Notes under the pieces: generated by a model | Told to the model about the DNA's origin: nothing | Seen by the model: the letters and a program-made list of their open reading frames with translations, nothing else | Databases searched by the model: none | Virus record (IMG/VR): IMGVR_UViG_3300010354_000025 | Location: 1 to 31,697 of that record | Strand: one strand, 5' to 3' | DNA: 31,697 nucleotides | Source: a virus | Position numbers and translations under genes: made by a program | Part shown: positions 16,719 to 23,017 of the stretch, one piece after another | How positions within the stretch are numbered: position 1 is the first letter of the stretch | Layout: each line of letters opens with the position of its first letter

Positions 16719-17120
16719 TTATTCTTCGAAATCAAACTTTTCTACGTTTCGAGTTTCAAGTTGTTGGCGATCATGCATACCCAAAAAGTTCTTTCCGTAG
16801 AATATTCCTTTACCCTCATTAGCAACGATATGGATTGCAAGTGATTCAAAGTCTTCCTTTATCTTTTTAATTGTGTCCGATAATGGATGACTCTCATCAT
16901 TCAGCGCATTATAAAACTGACTCTTCTGATAGAATTCAAAATCTTGTTTTCTCATCCATATTCTAAGGAAGTGCCTAACATCGGGGATCATTCTTTCTTT
17001 GACTTCTTTAACTCCCGAGTTAGTAGCTATTTCTTTGGTAGCTGATTCACATTCATCAATATATTTCCAAGCTAACTTTCTAAGTTGTTCGATGTCAATT
17101 TGTTTGTATTGATTTGCCAT
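16719..17120 (-). CDS. terS: Terminase small subunit-like protein
   Basis: From the ATG at 17120 (MANQYKQIDIEQ) the product has 133 residues. The frame is open upstream through an ATT repeat that would give a run of nine asparagines, so the downstream start is preferred. The protein is helical: an N-terminal helix pair suggestive of DNA binding (IEQLRKLAWKYIDECE), a central DVRHFLRIWMRKQDFEFY segment, and a charged C-terminal tail ending NVEKFDFEE. Size, charge pattern and place directly before terL support a small terminase, which would recognise the packaging site. No helix-turn-helix can be proved from sequence alone. Confidence 0.7.
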   Translation of the reverse strand: MANQYKQIDIEQLRKLAWKYIDECESATKEIATNSGVKEVKERMIPDVRHFLRIWMRKQDFEFYQKSQFYNALNDESHPLSDTIKKIKEDFESLAIHIVANEGKGIFYGKNFLGMHDRQQLETRNVEKFDFEE

Positions 17121-17150
17121 AACTAATTTTTTAGTTCTTATAGTATATAT

Positions 17151-17177
17151 ATTATTATTATTATTATTATTATTATT
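17151..17177. repeat. ATT trinucleotide microsatellite, nine copies
   Basis: Nine tandem ATT units cover the end of the HAD-like gene, including its stop codon, and the gap before terS. Loss or gain of units would not shift the HAD frame before its stop but would change the distance to the terS start. Such a repeat may vary in length in a population. Confidence 0.95.
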
Positions 17178-17466
17178 TAAATAATACACCTACATTACCT
17201 AATTCTTTTATCACCTCAGGATTATTATCGTAGTGTTTATCTATGTTCAGTTGTTTTATTTTTTCGACTTTGGCTTTGTTTGATCCTGTGGCATATACTC
17301 TGCTCAGTAGGATTCCGACTTGTTCTGCTTTGTCGAGCATTCCTGATCTGCGTGACCTTGCAGAGACGATGTATACCTGATCACCTTTCTCAACGTATCT
17401 TTGTGCCAATTCAGTTCCTTTGGCAGTAGAGATAGTTCCGTCATAGTCAAAAGATATCTTAGCCAT
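17173..17466 (-). CDS. Small HAD-superfamily phosphatase-like protein (97 aa)
   Basis: The start at 17466 (MAKISFDYDGTIS) overlaps the end of the upstream gene by eight bases; a longer frame up to 17562 is an artefact of the overlap. All four HAD motifs are present in this very short protein: DYDGT (nucleophile Asp7, acid Asp9), IVSAR (Ser35), a lysine at about 64-66, and HYDNNP (Asp80). There is no cap domain. HAD enzymes of this type remove phosphate from small molecules or nucleic acid ends. It lies in the same run as sugar-modifying genes, so a sugar phosphate is one possible substrate, but similar mini-HAD genes next to terminase genes occur in other phages without such a cassette. Confidence 0.75.
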   Translation of the reverse strand: MAKISFDYDGTISTAKGTELAQRYVEKGDQVYIVSARSRRSGMLDKAEQVGILLSRVYATGSNKAKVEKIKQLNIDKHYDNNPEVIKELGNVGVLFK

Positions 17467-17911
17467 TGATGAAATCATTGATCTTCGACTTAGCCCATTC
17501 TTTGGCAGCTTTACCTCCCCATAGTAAATATGAGATGTATCCGCAATCTTCTGGAGTACCATTGTCGTAATACACTTCAGCTCTTGACAGGTAGTTGTAC
17601 ATCCGTTTAATCGTTTCTATTGAAATCTTCTCTCTGTTGGCAAGTTGCTGCGCTCTGACCTTTCCTACTTGAGTAGCGCATTTGTTGCCTTGCTTGTCGT
17701 TTAGTTCTATCCCTCGCTTGGCATTGTTAACTACCGCATCAGGATAGTCATTATATGAATCTTGGAACTCTTGCTTGGCACGTTCCCACGATGCCTTGCA
17801 TACAGGATAGCGTTGTGTCGATGGATATTCGTCTTTCATCTTCTCATCACCCATACATCGTTGTATGAATTCGTTTTCGTTTTCTCCCGATCTTGGTTTA
17901 GGTATTGGCAT
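17459..17911 (-). CDS. KCATQVGK-domain protein of unknown function (150 aa)
   Basis: The start is the ATG at 17911 (MPIPKPRSGENENEF), which shares a base with the TGA of the upstream gene; a GTG one codon earlier is also possible. Two modules are visible. Residues 1-47 (PKPRSGENENEFIQRCMGDE ... YPVCKASWE) form a small motif often found at the ends of phage portal and head-protease proteins. Residues 55-145 hold KCATQVGKVRAQQLANRE, TIKRMYNYLSRA and CGYISYLLWGGKAAKEW, a helical domain that I know from prohead-protease fusions and small phage proteins. Here it stands alone, next to the HAD gene and away from the protease. Its role is not known; a head or packaging accessory is possible. Confidence 0.7.
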   Translation of the reverse strand: MPIPKPRSGENENEFIQRCMGDEKMKDEYPSTQRYPVCKASWERAKQEFQDSYNDYPDAVVNNAKRGIELNDKQGNKCATQVGKVRAQQLANREKISIETIKRMYNYLSRAEVYYDNGTPEDCGYISYLLWGGKAAKEWAKSKINDFING

Positions 17912-18978
17912 CACTTACAATATTTAACGTAAAAAGTATAAGGTACTACATTCATCTTGGCAAGTATCCATATCAGAGCTCTGTATCTCTTGAATGAATA
18001 CTTAGCGTATTTTGATCTGTCATTCTTTCTGATATTGACAAGAGACATAGTCTTGTTTTCTATATCTCCGAGTTTAGATAGATCGAATTCTGACTTGACA
18101 TCGAATATCTTTCTTGCTTGTTTCTTGGTCAGCTTTCCTGATCTCACTTGAGCAGATAGATAAACGATACGTTTGTCGATGCCAAACTTAGTAGGTAATA
18201 GCCATGAGCCAACGAATTCTGTATAGACATTCTCACAATGCTTACCCCCATAATCTTGCCACTTGATGAGCTTCTTCATCTCTTGCTCCATAGTCTCTCT
18301 GTCGAATCCGTAATGGAATGGTCTGATGTTCTTGATGCCTTTGAAAGCGTAGTATATCTGATCCCAGAATGTGAATAGAGGATAGTTCTTCAGCTCTTTG
18401 CCTGTGTAATCTTTATAGACCGATTGAATGTATTTAGCATCCATATAAGTCCATCCTTTTGGAGTTGATCCTTCAGTACGGAAGTCATGACCATTGAGAA
18501 TATATTTGATGCCATACTGATGAGCAGTATCGTACATGAGTTTGGTCATAGCGATGTCATTCGGGATATCGGCATCAGGAACTCCTGCGTACAGGAATGA
18601 TTCATTGAGCTTATCATACTCCTGCTTGTTCACTCGATATATGATCGCATCTACTCCAAGAGTATTGATAAGTCCATTCATATTGTGAACAGCTTCTGGA
18701 GCATTCCAGTTGTTATCGAAATGGATGACTAATGGCTTCAATCCCCAATATCTCACAGCAGTATAGAGTAGTGTTGAGCTGTCAAGACCTCCACTGATCC
18801 CCATGATGCAGTCATACTTGCTATGAGTACCTGCTTTGCGAATCTTATGCAGCACAGAGTTAAGATCGAATGGTACTGCTTTAGCTTGTAGCTCATCATG
18901 TAGATCGCAGTATTCACATTGCTTCTCTGATATCTTAGCTATGTCCTCTGTAAAGAGACATCTTGGACATTCTTTCAT
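17911..18978 (-). CDS. N-acetyl sugar amidotransferase (WbpG/WbuX-type)
   Basis: The 355-residue product is a full-length member of the PP-loop ATPase family that amidates N-acetyl sugars of O-antigen and capsule. It has zinc-type cysteines at the N-terminus (C4, C7, C21, C24), the PP loop SGGLDSS (62-68), PDADIPNDIA (134-143), NGHDFRTEG (162-170), GWTYMDAKYI (175-184) and the diagnostic C-terminal run FGIDKRIVYLSAQVRSGKL. In bacteria it acts with a HisH/HisF-like glutaminase that supplies ammonia; no such partner is in this genome, so the host's would be needed. Start and stop overlap both neighbours by a few bases (ATGA with the methyltransferase). Such a gene in a small phage points to transfer from a host polysaccharide locus. 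Confidence 0.88.
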   Translation of the reverse strand: MKECPRCLFTEDIAKISEKQCEYCDLHDELQAKAVPFDLNSVLHKIRKAGTHSKYDCIMGISGGLDSSTLLYTAVRYWGLKPLVIHFDNNWNAPEAVHNMNGLINTLGVDAIIYRVNKQEYDKLNESFLYAGVPDADIPNDIAMTKLMYDTAHQYGIKYILNGHDFRTEGSTPKGWTYMDAKYIQSVYKDYTGKELKNYPLFTFWDQIYYAFKGIKNIRPFHYGFDRETMEQEMKKLIKWQDYGGKHCENVYTEFVGSWLLPTKFGIDKRIVYLSAQVRSGKLTKKQARKIFDVKSEFDLSKLGDIENKTMSLVNIRKNDRSKYAKYSFKRYRALIWILAKMNVVPYTFYVKYCK

Positions 18979-19514
18979 GATAGAATAATTTGAAAATAAT
19001 ACTCATTTGTTTGTATCCTTTGGATGTCATACTGTATGAAGTCCTCAGGTCTTATGTTACACCATATATGCTCAGGATCGCAATCCTCTGGCTCATCTAA
19101 TGGCATAGACAGCACAAGGTATTTACAATGCTTTAAGCATCTGTCAATCACATCGAATGGATTCTCCAAATGCTCTAATGTCTCAGCGATGATGATCACA
19201 TCATAGTCATCTGTTGGATCATCTGTACGAATGTCGAGAAGTTTGATATGATCTGCCTTAGATACTGCTTTGTTCAGAGCTATGATAGAGAAGTCTGAAG
19301 CTGTGTACTCGCAATCGAATTTCATCTTGAGATACTCAGCTCCTACACCTGTGCCACATCCGATCTCAAGGATAGTTTTGAATTCAATGTGCTTGAGTAT
19401 GTCTGCGAGTTGTTCATAGATTATGAGCCTGTCATATTCTATGCCCACACAATCGTAGTAGTTATCCCAAAAGTAAACGCTGTTGGTATTTGGTTTATCT
19501 GTTATCCTTCGCAT
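18975..19514 (-). CDS. Class I SAM-dependent methyltransferase (179 aa)
   Basis: The product has motif I ILEIGCGTGVG (48-58), an acidic residue after strand two (TASDFS, Asp74), DIRTDDP near 94-100 and the motif IV-like YDVIIIAETLEHL (104-116), followed by LVLSMPLDEP. This is the fold of small-molecule or sugar methyltransferases of the type found in polysaccharide loci (Methyltransf_11/23). The substrate cannot be read from sequence. It overlaps the glycosyltransferase by 13 nt and the amidotransferase by 4 nt, so the three should be made together. A DNA methyltransferase is unlikely since no NPPY/DPPY or PC motif is present. Confidence 0.8.
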   Translation of the reverse strand: MRRITDKPNTNSVYFWDNYYDCVGIEYDRLIIYEQLADILKHIEFKTILEIGCGTGVGAEYLKMKFDCEYTASDFSIIALNKAVSKADHIKLLDIRTDDPTDDYDVIIIAETLEHLENPFDVIDRCLKHCKYLVLSMPLDEPEDCDPEHIWCNIRPEDFIQYDIQRIQTNEYYFQIILS

Positions 19515-20230
19515 ATCTCTTGTTGTAAAGTATATATTTCGGGGAATGACTTGAAGAAATCATCCTCTGCTTTGTTTCCGAGTTTCTCTGATTGACCTCT
19601 CAATGATCCTGACCAATGATCTGCAAACTTATGCTTGTTATCCCATACATGAGTTGAGATGCTCAGTAGCTTTAGTTCAGGATCATCAAAGATTCCTATC
19701 TGTGCATCCATAGCTAATAACTTGAGCCACATGGACCAATCGAGTCCTGAGTTGAGTCTCTTGTCAAATGGCTGCCAATTCATCTTATTTAATGCTCTTG
19801 ATGACAATACTCTTCCAATACCTATTGGCTCGTATGATCGTTGTCCTTTGCCGTATCCGAACCAATTGACAGTTCTGATGTTGGTCTTTCCTATATCTGT
19901 GAAGTGACATCCGAGCTTTCCTACCATATCGTATTGTGATAGCATATTCTCTGCCTCTTGGATGTAGTTATCAGACACCCAATCGGATGACCCAACGAAT
20001 AGCACTCCATCAGGATTGTATTTCTTTGCTGCCATGAATCCTGCATTCCATTTAGTACCTAATGGATCGTTGGATATTGTTACCCATTCCACACCAAGTG
20101 ATTTTGCTATCTGCTCATCTCCTTTATCATGCCCCATACAGATGACAGTAACACCTGCATTCTGAAGCCTTGTGATAGTATGCTTCAATAATGGTCTACG
20201 ACCATATACAGGAATGGGAGCTACAATCAT
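19502..20230 (-). CDS. GT2-like glycosyltransferase (242 aa)
   Basis: The protein begins MIVAPIPVYGRRPLLKHTI, the first strand and helix of a GT-A fold family 2 glycosyltransferase. Further signs are the nucleotide-side segment GTKWNAGFMAAKK (58-70), the metal-binding region VLFVGSSDWVSD (76-87) in the place of the DxD motif, and RLNSGLDWSMWLKLL with an acidic residue that could be the base. No membrane segment is present, so it would act in the cytoplasm on an activated sugar. The canonical DxD is not exact, so the donor is uncertain. First gene of the overlapping sugar cassette; it overlaps the SAP-like gene by four bases (ATGA). Confidence 0.72.
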   Translation of the reverse strand: MIVAPIPVYGRRPLLKHTITRLQNAGVTVICMGHDKGDEQIAKSLGVEWVTISNDPLGTKWNAGFMAAKKYNPDGVLFVGSSDWVSDNYIQEAENMLSQYDMVGKLGCHFTDIGKTNIRTVNWFGYGKGQRSYEPIGIGRVLSSRALNKMNWQPFDKRLNSGLDWSMWLKLLAMDAQIGIFDDPELKLLSISTHVWDNKHKFADHWSGSLRGQSEKLGNKAEDDFFKSFPEIYTLQQEICEG

Positions 20231-20580
20231 GATTCGAGAGCTTTTATAAGATCTACTTTCTTAGGTGCTTGTCCCATGTCAAGTCCTCTCTCTTGAGCCA
20301 ATGCCTTAAGATCATTGTATTTCATCTCTTGGTAGTTATATTGCTTAACTCCTATGAACTGAATCTTAGCAGGTTTCACCTCTCTATTTCTTTCTTCTTG
20401 CATATATCTGAGAAGATCATTCATAGCATTTCGAATACAAGTACCGCATTTTTTATTCAGCTCAACACCTTTCTGAATGCGATACCATATTGCTAAATCT
20501 TCTTTCAGATTCTCATTCAGAGCAAACGATCTGCTCTTCTGAAATCGCATGGCTTGTATTTCTAATCCTTCTGATATCAT
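20227..20580 (-). CDS. Phage protein with CxxC motif and SAP/HeH-like C-terminus
   Basis: The 117-residue product contains KKCGTCIRNAMNDLLRYM (two cysteines, residues about 44-61), a basic linker, and a C-terminal EMKYNDLKALAQERGLDM followed by KKVDLIKALES, which has the helix-extended loop-helix pattern of SAP/HeH DNA-binding modules. Similar proteins are found in Flavobacteria phages near terminase genes. A role in DNA binding is likely from the SAP-like end. The start overlaps the stop of the 56-residue gene upstream as ATGA, and its own stop overlaps the glycosyltransferase start in the same way. Confidence 0.65.
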   Translation of the reverse strand: MISEGLEIQAMRFQKSRSFALNENLKEDLAIWYRIQKGVELNKKCGTCIRNAMNDLLRYMQEERNREVKPAKIQFIGVKQYNYQEMKYNDLKALAQERGLDMGQAPKKVDLIKALES

Positions 20581-20747
20581 TTCTTTAATATGTTTTTTAG
20601 TTTTTTTTCAAGGTTTGTGCCTGATATTTTCCTTCTGAGTAGTCTGCTGCTGTGTAGTTCAGCGAGTAGTAATGCTCCTATCATGGCATAGTATCTGTCA
20701 GTATCAGTCATGATACGTTCTTCTTGTTTTATCTCTTGCTCTCCCAT
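20577..20747 (-). CDS. Small basic helical protein (56 aa)
   Basis: This short gene runs from the ATG at 20747 (MGEQEIKQEERIMTD) to a TGA that overlaps the next start as ATGA. The product is charged, with one helix YYAMIGALLLAELHSSRLL and a lysine-rich end. The gap it fills would otherwise be a 150-base space in a tightly packed operon, and both ends overlap neighbours, which supports it as real. No function is recognised. Confidence 0.6.
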   Translation of the reverse strand: MGEQEIKQEERIMTDTDRYYAMIGALLLAELHSSRLLRRKISGTNLEKKLKNILKK

Positions 20748-20944
20748 ATCAATAAGATGTCAGATAGTAAGTAAGATATAAAAGCAAGTCCTATCAGATG
20801 ATAATCCATCCAGGCGAATAGTAATGCTGTTGACCAAAATGATAGACAGCTCTGACAGTTCAACGGCTTGATGTCAGGTAGATTAAAAGTCTGGACTATT
20901 CTGGAGATAGAAATGCCCATTAGAATAATTGCTAAACAAGTCAT
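20729..20944 (-). CDS. Small membrane protein with CQSCLSFW motif (71 aa)
   Basis: The product has two hydrophobic segments, residues about 1-16 (MTCLAIILMGISISRI) and 35-63 (FWSTALLFAWMDYHLIGLAFISYLL), joined by DIKPLNCQSCLSFW. The CxxCLSFW motif before a membrane helix is seen in small phage and bacterial membrane proteins of unknown role. A shorter start at 20920 would remove much of the first helix. It overlaps the regulator gene upstream by 62 nt and the next gene by 19 nt. Confidence 0.6.
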   Translation of the reverse strand: MTCLAIILMGISISRIVQTFNLPDIKPLNCQSCLSFWSTALLFAWMDYHLIGLAFISYLLSDILLIWESKR

Positions 20945-21386
20945 ATTTAAATTGTTTTATTGCTGAGTGAATAATTGATAATGATAGTCCTGTCTGATCT
21001 CTGATCTCTCTGTAAGTCATGCCGTAGATATGCATTCGAGTTACTTCTCTAATGAATAGCTCTTTATCATCTTTGACATCTTTATCCATGTATTCGTTTA
21101 GGTATTGTTTGTATTCTCCGTCTCTATCATTGTCATCGTCACCTTGCAAGGGTATGTCGTAGTCCAATGATATGATGTGCTTGGATGATTGTAACTGCTT
21201 ATTCCATTCGGAATGTCCCCATGTCCATTGGTTGTAGCAGTACTTAGCGAATACTCTTGGCAAATCTTCGGAAGATATTGACTTGTCATGTAATAAGAGA
21301 TATACATGGCTGACGAGGTCTCTGTATAGTGGAGAGTTGGAAGTGATTTTCTTTGCGATTTGATATGCTTCATCCTTCCAAAACAT
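20883..21386 (-). CDS. Sigma-region-4-like transcription regulator (167 aa)
   Basis: The 167-residue product has an acidic middle (QGDDDNDRDGEY) and a C-terminal helix-turn-helix, GMTYREIRDQTGLSLSIIH followed by KQFKYDL, which matches the sigma-70 region 4 pattern. The N-terminal half (YRDLVSHVYLLLHD) resembles the region 2-like part of short phage sigma-like proteins. It may direct host RNA polymerase to late promoters, such as that in front of terL. It starts inside the preceding gene (17-nt overlap). A promoter-recognition role is inferred. Confidence 0.65.
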   Translation of the reverse strand: MFWKDEAYQIAKKITSNSPLYRDLVSHVYLLLHDKSISSEDLPRVFAKYCYNQWTWGHSEWNKQLQSSKHIISLDYDIPLQGDDDNDRDGEYKQYLNEYMDKDVKDDKELFIREVTRMHIYGMTYREIRDQTGLSLSIIHSAIKQFKYDLFSNYSNGHFYLQNSPDF

Positions 21387-21582
21387 TCTTGCAATATGTC
21401 CACGCTTGATTGATAAATTGCTCTGATACCTTATTGCCTTTTAGAAATCTATTGAGCTGATGGTATGGTAGTCCTGAGTCCTCGCTAAGATGTCTCATCT
21501 TATAACGAGCTGAGAGCCTCCCTTGTAGAGAAGCCCTCAACTTATCGCTTAACTCAGAATGGTAGATCGTCTTTAAGCTCAT
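21370..21582 (-). CDS. Small helix-turn-helix protein (70 aa)
   Basis: The 70-residue product is basic and has a helix-turn-helix-like pattern in YKMRHLSEDSGLPYHQLNRF, with a following helix that ends at VLEG. Such small Cro-like proteins often act as regulators or adaptors. It is encoded in the same chain as the SSB-like gene (29-nt overlap) and the sigma-like gene. It has no other recognisable domain and could also be a structural DNA-binding protein. Confidence 0.6.
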   Translation of the reverse strand: MSLKTIYHSELSDKLRASLQGRLSARYKMRHLSEDSGLPYHQLNRFLKGNKVSEQFINQAWTYCKNVLEG

Positions 21583-21808
21583 CTAATGATTGAATTTTAG
21601 CTGTTGTAGATTGAATCTCTTCAGGCTTAACATAAGGCTCTTTGATGGCTGCACTAAAGTACTTTCCTGCTTGTGATCCTTCCTTAACCCATAGGGATAT
21701 CTCCCAGTTCTTACCATCAACATTGATCTTACCTCTGTAATCAGGTTGATTGTCTGCTGTCTTACGATCATTCTTAAAGATCGCCCCGCTGTTTGGTTTT
21801 TGTTCCAT
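21554..21808 (-). CDS. Compact single-stranded DNA-binding-like protein (84 aa)
   Basis: The core (residues about 10-60) has alternating strands YRGKINVDGKNWEISLWVKEG and KYFSAAIKEPY, like the minimal OB-like DUF736 proteins. The C-terminus ends DELKDDLPF, which copies the acidic, phenylalanine-terminated tail that SSB proteins use to recruit partners (usual end DDDIPF). It lies in the same run as ERF and exonuclease genes, where an SSB is expected. Size is half that of bacterial SSB, so the call rests on the tail, fold pattern and context. Confidence 0.65.
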   Translation of the reverse strand: MEQKPNSGAIFKNDRKTADNQPDYRGKINVDGKNWEISLWVKEGSQAGKYFSAAIKEPYVKPEEIQSTTAKIQSLDELKDDLPF

Positions 21809-21819
21809 TGTATATTTGA

Positions 21820-22020
21820 TTAATTATTACTACCCATAATACTCCTCCTAAGTCTAATCTCCTCCATTTTGTCCTCAAGTGCTTTAGCCACCTCATGATA
21901 TTGTTCATTTGTCAAAGGTAAGTCATTGAAAGTTAAAAAGGAAATCTCCCAGTAATAGAAGTTATTGTGCTTGTCATATAGTTCCGCTTGTCTTTTCATA
22001 GTTTCTTGTGTAATATTCAT
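21820..22020 (-). CDS. Hypothetical protein (66 aa)
   Basis: The product starts MNITQETMKRQAELYDKH and has aromatic (NNFYYWEISFLTF) and acidic helical (NEQYHEVAKALEDKMEEI) parts, ending in arginines. It overlaps the preceding gene by 47 nt; a start at the second Met (21999) would reduce this to 26. It sits in the recombination gene run, but no function can be assigned. Confidence 0.5.
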   Translation of the reverse strand: MNITQETMKRQAELYDKHNNFYYWEISFLTFNDLPLTNEQYHEVAKALEDKMEEIRLRRSIMGSNN

Positions 22021-22204
22021 TAGCCCAATCCTCTGCTGACATCTCGAATCCTGCTTCGAGAGTTGCTATCTTATGAGCATCAATAATTTGTTGTTTCTCC
22101 ATTTCTTTGGCTACGTTGATTACATTCTGTATAGCATTATTATTTAATTCTATACGATGTAATGTCAAATATTCAACCAACCATTCAACTGCTGTCTGTT
22201 TCAT
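21974..22204 (-). CDS. Hypothetical protein, TAVxWL family copy 1 (76 aa)
   Basis: The protein starts MKQTAVEWLVEYLTLHRIEL, continues with a helix NVAKEMEKQQIIDA, and has WANEYYTRNY near the end. It is clearly related to the 70-residue product at 24041-24253, which starts MKTAVQWLFEAYR and shares AEEMEKEKMI and a Y-rich C-terminus. Such MKxTAVxWL proteins are widespread in Bacteroidota phages and have no known function. The start overlaps the preceding stop as ATGA. Confidence 0.65.
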   Translation of the reverse strand: MKQTAVEWLVEYLTLHRIELNNNAIQNVINVAKEMEKQQIIDAHKIATLEAGFEMSAEDWANEYYTRNYEKTSGTI

Positions 22205-22383
22205 AATTCTTGTTTTAATCTTTCAATATACAGAGTAGCATCCATCAGCTCCTGTTGCAGATGATTGAGCCATTGTAAGGTAGTTAAATCTTCTCTATTC
22301 AAAGTCACTCCGTATTTAGCTATTCCAACATCTGAGCGATCCTTGTACTGCTTAACAACTGATTCTACTATTGTATCTTTCAT
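22201..22383 (-). CDS. Small MazG-like protein (60 aa)
   Basis: The 60-residue product reads QYKDRSDVGIAKYG, TLNREDLTTLQWLNHL and QQELMDATLYIERLK. The last segment matches the helix pair of MazG-like/dATP-dGTP pyrophosphohydrolase (DUF550) proteins, where the acidic pairs bind metal. Phage versions this short are common and may have lost catalysis. It lies one base after the exonuclease gene and overlaps the next gene as ATGA. Confidence 0.5.
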   Translation of the reverse strand: MKDTIVESVVKQYKDRSDVGIAKYGVTLNREDLTTLQWLNHLQQELMDATLYIERLKQEL

Positions 22384-22384
22384 C

Positions 22385-23017
22385 TTACTTGTTTGTTAGT
22401 TGTGAATAATACTGATAGTAATACTCTGTTGCTACCTTCAATCTTTCAAGCATATCAGTCTCAAGATCAAAGTCTCGTTCGTATCTGTTTACTGTGATTC
22501 GCTTTGCAGGATCAATATGATCTACTCTGTGAATGGATAAGTTATCCCATGGTGTAAGTAATCCATGTTCTCCTGTTGGATCAGTAGATACCATGCAATG
22601 TATGACTTCAAATGAATCATGTTCATACAGGTGCATATATGCCCTGCCTTGCCATTGATACATAGAATCCTCTGCCTCTTCAGATGTAGCAGGAAATGTC
22701 TCCAATGACCATGATGTTTTGATATCTATGATCAGATCATCAAGTAATATATCGCATTCTCCTGTCATTAGATTAGTTTCAATTCTTGTAGTATTCTTTT
22801 TGTAGTTCGTGAATCTCACAGCATTAACAAGAGCTATTGAGTCATTCTCTTGAAGTATACCTTTCTTGATATACTTGTTGTCAAGCTCGATATCATAACC
22901 ATAGAAATTCTGTTTAGCGAGTGATCTAATATAGCTCTTTGCTGTCTCTGAAAGTACTTCTGACTTGCTTCGAGCATTTGTCATTAGTTTACCGATGGAT
23001 GATGGATGCCATTTCAT
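22385..23017 (-). CDS. YqaJ/lambda-exo-like recombination nuclease
   Basis: The 210-residue product carries the PD-(D/E)xK signature of phage recombination exonucleases: KGILQEND with Glu57, GECDILLDD around Asp89, IDIKTSW with Lys100, and a downstream YQWQGRAYMHLY motif like the Q-x-x-x-Y of YqaJ. Such enzymes chew one strand from a DNA end so that an annealing protein can load. It lies directly after the ERF gene (four-base overlap), the usual exonuclease-annealase pair, and shares its transcript. Confidence 0.82.
   Translation of the reverse strand: MKWHPSSIGKLMTNARSKSEVLSETAKSYIRSLAKQNFYGYDIELDNKYIKKGILQENDSIALVNAVRFTNYKKNTTRIETNLMTGECDILLDDLIIDIKTSWSLETFPATSEEAEDSMYQWQGRAYMHLYEHDSFEVIHCMVSTDPTGEHGLLTPWDNLSIHRVDHIDPAKRITVNRYERDFDLETDMLERLKVATEYYYQYYSQLTNK

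Noticed and set aside
16535-16735. 66-codon minus-strand frame across the terS-terL gap
   Set aside because: It covers a terminator, a hairpin and the start of terL in another frame; the product is low in protein-like features.
21098-21403. 101-codon minus-strand frame
   Set aside because: It lies inside the sigma-like regulator gene in another frame and shows the Thr/Ser-rich composition of a shadow frame.
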